This document shows, piece by piece, positions 9,604 through 15,826 of a DNA stretch of 17,465 nt; position 1 is the first letter of the stretch, and every line of letters begins with the position of its first letter. The notes under the pieces were generated by a model, which was not told the DNA's origin, ran no database searches, and saw nothing but the letters and a program-made list of their open reading frames with translations. The DNA is from an uncultured Planctomycetaceae bacterium (GTDB lineage Bacteria > Planctomycetota > Planctomycetia > Planctomycetales > Planctomycetaceae): contig CAIXQV010000357.1 of NCBI GenBank assembly GCA_903921605.1, positions 1 to 17,465 of the forward strand. The letters are read 5' to 3'. The position numbers and the translations under genes are program-made.

Positions 9604-9731
9604 AATGTGTGAGCATAGAATATGGGGTTGGCTGGAATGACCTGCGATCAGCCACCAGAAGATATTCATGTTCATCTACCGGGAACTCTTGAAGCTCGGA
9701 AATACAAAACAGTTCTTTTACGCGACCGGCT
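9604..9731 (+). other. Gap between kinase and HPt gene, with a 32-codon open frame
   Basis: No confirmed gene. A short frame from ATG 9636 (MTCDQPPEDIHVHL...) ends at TGA around 9732-9734, overlapping the first codon of the next frame. It could be a leader peptide, a remnant of a longer linker, or chance. There is no terminator, so kinase and HPt may share a transcript. Confidence 0.3.
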
Positions 9732-10487
9732 GTGATGGATTTGCCCGGAGATCGTTGCGAAATACCAGCACGTGAGTTGAGAAATTTACTTGCTGGCAAA
9801 TTTTCACCTGCCGCTATTTATGGAATGGCAGTTCAGGTAAGTCAGTCTCACGGATGCCACGCAACTCTCGTTGACAACTCGCTGAGAAGAGTGATGTCAA
9901 TGGCAGGGGCCACAGGCACACTTGAATTCGGTGGCAGGCTTCGAGAAACATTGGAGTCTGTATTCATTTCCTCGGAAGTTGATGCTGTTTTAGCCTGGAG
10001 ATTTGTTTCTGCAATATTCTCGTTTGAGAAGGTCCGCTATTTCAGATGGCAGGGCTGCCTCTCGCGATCTTCTGAATTCTCCATTGATTGCTATTCTATG
10101 ACTCCTTCATCAATGTCCTGTTCAACCTCTTCATGCTGTGACCTTGCCGGAGCGATTGCAAAGCTGGACGGGGATGTTGAACTACTTCGCGATCTGGCAG
10201 CGCTGTTTATTGGAACTTTGCCTGATCGACTCAGTGAACTGCAGGCCGCGATGGTTGAGGACTGCCCTCGCAAAATCAGCGACGCTGCTCATTCCATGAA
10301 AGGGTCCGTTCGATATTTTCTAACCGACTCAACATACGCTGCGGCTCAACAATTAGAACTTGTGAGCATCTTCGGAGAACGATCGGATATTGATCGGGGT
10401 GGCGATGCGTTACTTTGTGAAGTCGAAAGACTTCAAAGTGAACTGGTGACGGCAATGCACAGCAATGGGCGTTGTTTCCCGGAATGA
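9732..10487 (+). CDS. HPt (histidine phosphotransfer) protein with unrecognised N-terminal half
   Basis: Only the C-terminal half is recognised. Residues about 138-240 of the 251-aa frame form an HPt four-helix domain with KLDGDVELLRDL and AHSMKGSVRYF. His187 is the expected phospho-acceptor, with Lys190 and Gly191 beside it. The role inferred is to accept phosphate from the receiver of the kinase encoded upstream on the same strand and pass it to a response regulator located elsewhere. Residues 1-122 match nothing I know and use ata, aga and agg codons more than the neighbours, so they may not be translated. Internal ATGs at 10098 and 10113 would give a compact HPt protein of 124-129 aa, the usual HPt size. 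No start has a Shine-Dalgarno. The frame begins with GTG (9732), then ATG (9735). The HPt call is good; the 5' boundary is uncertain. Confidence 0.6.
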   Translation: MMDLPGDRCEIPARELRNLLAGKFSPAAIYGMAVQVSQSHGCHATLVDNSLRRVMSMAGATGTLEFGGRLRETLESVFISSEVDAVLAWRFVSAIFSFEKVRYFRWQGCLSRSSEFSIDCYSMTPSSMSCSTSSCCDLAGAIAKLDGDVELLRDLAALFIGTLPDRLSELQAAMVEDCPRKISDAAHSMKGSVRYFLTDSTYAAAQQLELVSIFGERSDIDRGGDALLCEVERLQSELVTAMHSNGRCFPE

Positions 10488-10800
10488 GACAATGTCATCT
10501 TTGTTGCGACCTTCTGGGCGGCAAGTAACCCCTGGCCCTCGATTGCTTCACGGTCCGGTGGACGGTCGATTGATGTTCGGTTCCTGGCAATCCCATCTGG
10601 CGGCTTCAAGGACATGACGTTCCGAAGTCTTTTGCTGTCCAGAATCTGCCGATTCGACTGGAATTGTCGGGGCTGTTTCACCCTTTTTGCCGGACTGTCT
10701 TTCGACGTTCAAAGGGAAAGTGGATCGTTCTCGTGATTCATGTACGGATCCAGACAGGAGAGTGACCAACCTGTATGAATGCCAGATGCTGCCGAAGTTG
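10488..10800. other. Intergenic region between convergent HPt and DUF1501 genes
   Basis: 313 nt between the ends of two convergent genes. The open frames here are short, overlap the gene ends and show no domain. I see no terminator with a U-tract, repeat or RNA gene. A degraded gene cannot be excluded. Confidence 0.4.
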
Positions 10801-12204
10801 TTACAACAATTCCTGAATGATCTGCCCGTCTGAAACCGGCATCGGACGGCCATCAGTCATATGGTAGTTGATATGCTGCGCATCGTAGCCAAGTGCGTCG
10901 AAAACGGTGGCGTGAATGTCGGCCGGTCGGATCGGGCGCAGTCTTGGATAGGCACCAGTTTTGTCGGATTCACCAACGACCTGTCCGCCGCGGATGCCTC
11001 CACCGGCCAGCACCATGGAATAGCATTGAGGCCAGTGATCTCGTCCGGCTTCTTTGTTGATGATTGGCGTGCGACCAAAATCACCCATCCAGATGACAAG
11101 AGTTTCATCCAGGAGGCCGCGCTCAGAAAGATCATCGATCAGTGCTACGTAGGCTTTTTCCATGGGAGGAACCAGACGATTCTTCATCTGATTGAAATTG
11201 TCTTTGTGAGTATCCCAGGTGATGCTTGGGCCGTTTACAGTGGTGACGAATCGGCTGCCAGCTTCGATCAGGCGTCTGGCCAGAAGATGAGATTGCCCCC
11301 AGCTATGTCGACCGTAGCGATCGCGAACGGAATCAGGTTCTTTCGACAGATCAAAGACTTCGCTGGCCGCATCAGAGCCGATCAGCCCCAGTGCTTTCGC
11401 ACGCTGCACGTCAATGTCGGCCGTCGATTCCGAGGCCGTCAGAATTCCCCGCTCATCAAGAGATTGAAGTAATGACTGACGATCCTGAAGGCGATCACGG
11501 CTGATGGCGGCGTCAAGCTGAAGCCCGGGAACCTGAAAGCCTTTTGTGTTGGGATCGGCGTTCAGCACGAAGGGATCAAAACGGCTGCCAAGACAACCTC
11601 CAAATTGTCCGGGGGTTAGATACTTCGTGCTGTCGCAATGTGGAAAGGGAGTTATTACGTAGGGAGGAACATTGGCGGAATAGCCATCCTGCTGCGCGAG
11701 CCAACCTGCGAGAGTGCCGAAGCTCGGGATATCGGCGCGGCCGGGATTGATCAGGGTGCTGTCGATGCGGTACGGCTTCCCAACAATCGACCAATGCATC
11801 CCGGAATTGTGGCCACCATGAGAATGGTGGAGTGTTCGGACAATTGAAAGCTTGTCCATGCGTTTTGCAACTTCGGGCAGCAGTTCAGAGATCTGAATTC
11901 CCGGGACATTGGTGTCGATCGGTTCGAAACTGCCGCGGATCTCCGATGGTGCCTGTGGCTTCATATCCCACAGGTCAATATGACTGGGAGCGCCGCAGTT
12001 GAAGATCATAATCACCGATTTGGCGCGACGTGTTTTTGTCGCCAACGATGAATTCGTGGGCTGCACGCTTCCTTGTGCCACGTTTCCCCAGAATCGATGG
12101 ATTGTGCTCAGCCCTGCAGCTTTGAGACCTGTCGAAGCAATCCAGTTTCGACGCGATTGCGAACCGATGCTGTACTCGGGGGAAGACCGAAGTTGGCGTT
12201 TCAC
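10801..12204 (-). CDS. DUF1501 family protein, Tat-exported, sulfatase/alkaline-phosphatase fold
   Basis: 467 aa from the chosen GTG. DUF1501 proteins are abundant in planctomycetes, have an alkaline-phosphatase-like metal-dependent fold, and are usually exported; substrates are mostly unknown. The N-terminus has a twin-arginine motif SRRNWI (Arg18-Arg19) followed by a weakly hydrophobic stretch. Family motifs are NCGAPSHIDLWDMKP, HSHGGHNSGMHW, WDTHKDNF, WMGDFGRTP, GRDHWPQCYSMVLAGGG and the end region RPADIHATVFDALG. The Asp and His residues in these supply the likely metal site. The frame extends to an ATG at 12225 that has no ribosome site, while AGGAG at 12211-12215 lies 6 nt before GTG 12204, so I prefer the GTG. 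The usual PSD1/DUF1553 partner gene is absent from both sides. Confidence 0.9.
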   Translation of the reverse strand: MKRQLRSSPEYSIGSQSRRNWIASTGLKAAGLSTIHRFWGNVAQGSVQPTNSSLATKTRRAKSVIMIFNCGAPSHIDLWDMKPQAPSEIRGSFEPIDTNVPGIQISELLPEVAKRMDKLSIVRTLHHSHGGHNSGMHWSIVGKPYRIDSTLINPGRADIPSFGTLAGWLAQQDGYSANVPPYVITPFPHCDSTKYLTPGQFGGCLGSRFDPFVLNADPNTKGFQVPGLQLDAAISRDRLQDRQSLLQSLDERGILTASESTADIDVQRAKALGLIGSDAASEVFDLSKEPDSVRDRYGRHSWGQSHLLARRLIEAGSRFVTTVNGPSITWDTHKDNFNQMKNRLVPPMEKAYVALIDDLSERGLLDETLVIWMGDFGRTPIINKEAGRDHWPQCYSMVLAGGGIRGGQVVGESDKTGAYPRLRPIRPADIHATVFDALGYDAQHINYHMTDGRPMPVSDGQIIQELL

Positions 12205-12210
12205 GAGAGT

Positions 12211-12215
12211 CTCCT
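12211..12215 (-). promoter_or_regulatory. Shine-Dalgarno AGGAG selecting the GTG start of the DUF1501 gene
   Basis: AGGAG on the minus strand is 6 nt upstream of GTG (12202-12204), in the DUF1501 frame. It lies inside the coding sequence if the ATG at 12225 is used, so it argues for the shorter protein. Confidence 0.6.
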
Positions 12216-12282
12216 GACGAATCATTTGGCAGGGAGAATCGTCACATAGGCAGGGTAAGCGTTGGGCGGGACGTTCAGCATA

Positions 12283-12307
12283 AGTCGACGGACATCATTC
12301 GTCGACT
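12283..12307. repeat. 8-bp inverted repeat with 9-nt spacer upstream of the DUF1501 gene
   Basis: The arms AGTCGACG (12283-12290) and CGTCGACT (12300-12307) are perfect complements around a 9-nt spacer. On the minus strand the element lies about 80 nt before the DUF1501 start, so it could be an operator or a leader hairpin. A T-rich run (CTCCTTTTTCC) comes too late on the plus strand for a normal terminator. Confidence 0.45.
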
Positions 12308-12435
12308 GCAATCAGTCTCCTTTTTCCGCGACCGGCCTGTTTTACGGATGGAGGGCGGAACCTTGTTCAGTACCGACAGGCGTTTCCAGAGGATTGCACA
12401 ACTGAGCTACGCGCATGCTTCGGCGTAAAGAGTGA

Positions 12436-13392
12436 TCAGGCGTGGTTCTGGTCCATCGTTCGCTGAGTTTGCTCCAGGAGTTGCGTGAGATGGTTGGGGA
12501 TTTCGTAACCCTCTGCTATTTTCATTTGTTCTTCATCGACGGCTCTGCAGACGGATTCCAGTTCAATCGCCCTGCATTGACGAGCCACCTTGATCAGGGT
12601 CTGAAATCCGCGAGGTGATTGATGCAATTGATCTGGAAGAAGTGATGCCAAAGCGACCGGGAATAGTTTGAAGAACTCGGCGTTGGGTTCCTGCAAGGTT
12701 GACTCAAGTGAATGGTGGAAAAAAATCGCACACAACAGATCGTCGGGAAACTTCCACTGGGCCGCATAGTAAGCACCAGCCGACGCATGATCCCATCCGA
12801 AAACTTCTCGCTCCCAGTCGACCAGATCTCGTCCCTGACCGGGCGTAGACGATGTGTCCATGTATTCGAGATATTGCTTGTCGAATGTATTTGTCAGCAC
12901 TGGAAGCAGAAAATCCTGTAGCAGGCCACCAAGAAAGGCCAGACCTGGATCGAGATGCATGCGTGTTGCGATCTCTTTTGCGAACAAAGCCCTCTGGAGC
13001 GATTCGTTCCAGAAGTTTCTCTGATTGATCAATTTCGTTTTGAGTGCACGATTGGCGGCTTTCATGCCAACGGCCATCAAATGCATCCTCGCGATCCTGA
13101 GTCCTATCTGATTGATCGCCCCTTTGACGCTGCGAATGGGAGAACTCGAAGCGTACATCGCTGAATTCACATGTCGCAGAAGTTCCACGGTCAGCGCGGA
13201 ATCCTTTTCAACAATCTTTGCGAGATCTGCGGTGCTGTAATCCGGATTGGCCGAAGCCTGTACAAACTCTGTCACCGCATGCGGGAGAGCCGGAAGTTCG
13301 ATCGACTTTGGCAGCAAATCGGCTTTGACCGAAGCCACAGAGCGTTGGCTTAGGTTTTTCCAGTCGAAAGGTGCAGCAGTCGGAGCAGCCAC
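12436..13392 (-). CDS. HDOD domain protein
   Basis: 318 aa cytoplasmic protein. HDOD domains are degenerate relatives of HD phosphohydrolases found in signalling proteins; most lack catalysis and act as regulatory or scaffold modules. Residues about 28-225 match: LPALPHAV (33-40), then the helical stretch LAKIVEKDSALTVELLRHVNSAMY and SVKGAINQIGLRIARMHLMAV. GLLQDFLLPVL (156-166) has Gln159 where true HD enzymes have His next to Asp160. GWDHASAGAYYAAQW and FFHH follow. The C-terminal ~90 residues are helical and unassigned. The start is GTG at 13392, with AAGG about 12 nt upstream. It stands alone between the DUF1501 gene (same strand, 230 nt downstream) and a divergent small gene. No receiver or GGDEF domain is fused, so its input is unknown. 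Confidence 0.9.
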   Translation of the reverse strand: MAAPTAAPFDWKNLSQRSVASVKADLLPKSIELPALPHAVTEFVQASANPDYSTADLAKIVEKDSALTVELLRHVNSAMYASSSPIRSVKGAINQIGLRIARMHLMAVGMKAANRALKTKLINQRNFWNESLQRALFAKEIATRMHLDPGLAFLGGLLQDFLLPVLTNTFDKQYLEYMDTSSTPGQGRDLVDWEREVFGWDHASAGAYYAAQWKFPDDLLCAIFFHHSLESTLQEPNAEFFKLFPVALASLLPDQLHQSPRGFQTLIKVARQCRAIELESVCRAVDEEQMKIAEGYEIPNHLTQLLEQTQRTMDQNHA

Positions 13393-13767
13393 GATAATCC
13401 GTTACCTTTTGCATTTGAGCTTTTGTCAGAACACAACTCGAGAGAGCAACGTTCCGTGAACACCCGCGACATCAAATTCATGGCCCGGTATGTTTTGAGA
13501 CTAACTGCGGCCAAAGAAAAGAGTTGCTTGCTGGACGGCTTATCGTAACTGAACGGAAAAACTTGCCTCACTGGCGAAATCAACGAGGGCAAAACAATCG
13601 TGGCAGGTGAATTTAACAGCGACGCCGATTGTAGTGATCCGACCCATGGTGTCGCTCATAGTGATCCACGCGATCAAAGGTCGGCTGTGTTGCATTACAG
13701 AGCAGCCGTTAGTTCAGCCGAATAATCAGCGAGGTGACGTGAGACGATTTTGTGCAAAGGAAACTTC
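13393..13767. other. Divergent intergenic region between the HDOD gene and a small gene
   Basis: 375 nt that must carry both promoters. A 9-bp direct repeat TAGTGATCC occurs at 13632-13640 and 13659-13667 (27 nt start to start). A hairpin-like element with CGGCTG and CAGCCG arms lies just downstream, around 13682-13708, within about 90 nt of the small gene's ATG. No recognised RNA family and no convincing gene. Confidence 0.4.
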
Positions 13768-14043
13768 ATGGGAGCAACTGGTATGAAGGATATGCGAAGG
13801 ATTTTCGCCGAATGGCCCGCCAGCATTCCTCGCACCGGCCTGATTTTAACAACGTTCGGTGAGTCGATTCAGTTTGTCAGCTATATGATTTCCGGTGACC
13901 TGATCCTGGTCGAACGAAAGACTCCCGATGCCCAGGGTTCGCGACGAGTCATCATGAGCTTCGATTCGATTGTGGCCGTGAAAATCCTGGACGCGATCGA
14001 GATGGCACGATTCACTGCTATGGGATTCCAGGGTGTTGCCTGA
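13768..14043 (+). CDS. Small protein of 91 aa, unknown function, beta-rich
   Basis: 91 aa. The start is well supported: AAGGA lies 6 nt before ATG 13768; in-frame codons upstream begin at a TTG. There is no signal peptide or membrane segment. After a short helical N-terminus (MKDMRRIFAEWP), residues about 22-70 alternate as beta strands: TGLILTTFGESIQFVSYM, GDLILVERK and RRVIMSFDSIVAVKI. It ends in a short helix (EMARFTAMGF). The order of strands (G-x-hydrophobic, gesi-F, D-x-hydrophobic-ver, final I-x-hydrophobic) recalls small beta-barrels such as Sm/Hfq-like folds, but this is only pattern likeness. It is convergent with floA and divergent from the HDOD gene. I do not recognise a named family. 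Confidence 0.7.
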   Translation: MGATGMKDMRRIFAEWPASIPRTGLILTTFGESIQFVSYMISGDLILVERKTPDAQGSRRVIMSFDSIVAVKILDAIEMARFTAMGFQGVA

Positions 14044-14060
14044 TTCAACTCTCTGCAATC

Positions 14061-14101
14061 ATTCTCCCCGGGGTTATCTTCCGGGGGGAATCCTCCGGAG
14101 G
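14061..14101. terminator. GC-rich hairpin plus palindrome between convergent genes
   Basis: The arms 14061-14071 and 14081-14091 form an 11-bp stem (one G-T pair, 9-nt loop), followed directly by the palindrome CCTCCGGAGG (14092-14101). It lies 18 nt after the small gene's stop and 65 nt after the floA stop on the other strand, so a bidirectional transcription end is plausible. There is no U-tract on either strand, which lowers confidence. Confidence 0.4.
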
Positions 14102-14165
14102 CTGCCGTGTAACCGTTGCTTGCTTTGATCGTGCTTTTCACCAAAGCGATGACATGGACCTTTTA

Positions 14166-15170
14166 TCAGGATTCTTTTGATACTCGCAGGTTGCCCCCGC
14201 GATAAGCCGCTGCCATGGCTTTAGGAATCTCGGATTCAGACAGAACGACTTCCGCCTGATTCTCCTGCGTCAACGCTCTCATTTCCTGCTCTTCGGCGAC
14301 AGCCGCAGCTCGACGTTCTTCTGCATGAGCCCGAGCGATACGCATGTCGGCTTCCGCCTGATCGGCCTGAAGACGTGCGCCAACGTTGTCGCCAACGTCG
14401 ATGTCGGCGATATCGATTGAGACGATTTCATAAGCCGTTTGAGAATCCAGACCTTTGGCCAGAACGGCTCGGGCGATCAGCATCGGATTGGCCAAAACGT
14501 CTTTGTGACTTTCACACGACCCGATCGCAGAAACGATTCCCTCGCCGACTCGCGCGATGATTGTTTCTTCAGTGGCTCCACCAATCAGTTGAGTAATATT
14601 GGTTCGCACTGTAACGCGGGCTTTGGCTTTCAATTGAATGCCGTTCTTCGCGATACCATCAAGGGTTGGTCGTCCTGTTCGTGATGGATCCGGACAGTCG
14701 ATCACTTTGGTTTTTACGCTGGTCTGGACCGCCTCCAGAACATTTCTTCCGGCAAGGTCGATTGCTGCCGCCGTGTTCCAGTCCAGTGCGATCTGGGCTC
14801 GATGTGCAGCGATCAGGGCACGCACGACGAGAGGCACGTTGCCCCCGGCGAGATAGTGAGATTCCATGGCGTTGGTTGTGATGTTGGCCACTCCGGCCTG
14901 AACAGACATGACCCGGCAATCCACAATGATCTGCGGATTCACCTTCTTCAGCTTCATCACGACCATCTGTAGCGGGCCGATGTAGGCTCCCGACATGAAA
15001 GCTCGAAACCAGAGCGACATGACCGAAGCGAAGATCCCGACGAACACCAGCAGAATCATGCCGAAAATCACGGCAAGACAAATCAACAGGACAGTAACAA
15101 AATCCAGTTCGCCGCTTGCGGCAACGGGCAGATCCTGAGCCAGCAGAATGGTTGAATTGAGATTATGCAT
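14166..15170 (-). CDS. floA: Flotillin-like protein FloA (SPFH family)
   Basis: 334 aa membrane-associated scaffold of bacterial functional membrane microdomains. Residues 24-50 are a hydrophobic hairpin or transmembrane segment. The body closely follows the Bacillus FloA pattern: [11 protein letters not shown] (102-112), [46 protein letters not shown] (177-192), [33 protein letters not shown], then the Glu-Ala-rich helix [17 protein letters not shown] of flotillins (273-290). The ATG at 15170 is chosen because GGAG lies 7 nt upstream and the length fits; the frame runs on to 15272 without similarity. Residues about 159-169 ([11 protein letters not shown]) look like an insertion relative to the Bacillus form. 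The usual NfeD partner gene is not adjacent. It is divergent from the RidA-family gene. Confidence 0.95.
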   Translation of the reverse strand: MHNLNSTILLAQDLPVAASGELDFVTVLLICLAVIFGMILLVFVGIFASVMSLWFRAFMSGAYIGPLQMVVMKLKKVNPQIIVDCRVMSVQAGVANITTNAMESHYLAGGNVPLVVRALIAAHRAQIALDWNTAAAIDLAGRNVLEAVQTSVKTKVIDCPDPSRTGRPTLDGIAKNGIQLKAKARVTVRTNITQLIGGATEETIIARVGEGIVSAIGSCESHKDVLANPMLIARAVLAKGLDSQTAYEIVSIDIADIDVGDNVGARLQADQAEADMRIARAHAEERRAAAVAEEQEMRALTQENQAEVVLSESEIPKAMAAAYRGGNLRVSKES

Positions 15171-15351
15171 TTGCCTTCTCCGTTCCGGACAGTTGACTTC
15201 GACCTCGATAGTGTACGGGATCCCCCAGTCGATTCGCAATTGATCCGACACTGTACAATGAGACGGTTCCACGAATCCTTGTCAGGCATTAGAGTCCTCA
15301 GCGTGAGCTTTTTGGTGCCGCTGATTCACACTTCATTTTTTGAGGACGATC

Positions 15352-15813
15352 ATGAGTATTGATGCGCGACTGGCCGAGCTTGGAATCACTCTTCCTCCGG
15401 TTCCCGCTCCGGGTGGAGTTTACACCCCGGTGGTGATTGTGGACAAAATTGCCTACGTTTCCGGGCAGGTCCCGTTTGATACAAACGGCAAGATGATCGT
15501 CGGCCGAGTCGGTTCAGATTTGACGGAAGAACAGGGAGTCGCTGCTGCTCGTCAGGTTGCTCTCACAATGTTAGCAACCATCAAAGCTTCGCTGGGATCT
15601 TTGGATCGCATTAAGCGAATTGTAAAAGTTCTTGGGATGGTCAATTCAACGTCTGATTTCCAGCGTCATCCGTTTGTTGTAAATGGATTCAGCAATATGA
15701 TGGTGGAAATCTTCGGAGATTCGGCGAAAGCGGCTCGAAGCGCGGTCGGAATGGGTTCACTGCCTTACAACGTTCCAGTCGAGGTTGAAGCGACGCTGGA
15801 ACTGCATGAGTAG
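15352..15813 (+). CDS. RidA family protein (YjgF/YER057c/UK114)
   Basis: 153 aa, the length of the RidA-like subgroup that starts with a LGITLPPVP-type segment. True RidA hydrolyses reactive enamine/imine intermediates from PLP enzymes such as threonine dehydratase; subgroup members may differ. Motifs include IAYVSGQVPFD (33-43), a helix ARQVALTMLATIKASLG, RIVKVLGMVNS, HPFVVNGFSNMM (106-117) and AARSAVGMGSLPYNVPVEVEA. Arg129 in the last motif matches the catalytic arginine of RidA. The start is ATG 15352, with GAGGA 5 nt upstream. It is divergent from floA and convergent with the protease gene, with 13 nt between stops. The placement near ilvC (11 kb away) is too far to claim a link. I leave the symbol blank because the subgroup may not be RidA itself. 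Confidence 0.9.
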   Translation: MSIDARLAELGITLPPVPAPGGVYTPVVIVDKIAYVSGQVPFDTNGKMIVGRVGSDLTEEQGVAAARQVALTMLATIKASLGSLDRIKRIVKVLGMVNSTSDFQRHPFVVNGFSNMMVEIFGDSAKAARSAVGMGSLPYNVPVEVEATLELHE

Positions 15814-15826
15814 CACAAGCTGAGAA

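Noticed and set aside
9353..9799. 148-codon minus-strand frame over the kinase receiver
   Set aside because: Antisense to the conserved receiver domain; no domain of its own.
12390..12420. tRNA D-arm-like sequence on the minus strand (GCGCGTAGCTCAGTTG)
   Set aside because: No matching 3' acceptor strand, anticodon arm or T-arm (GGTTCGAATCC-like) follows at tRNA spacing, so it is chance or at most a tiny fragment.
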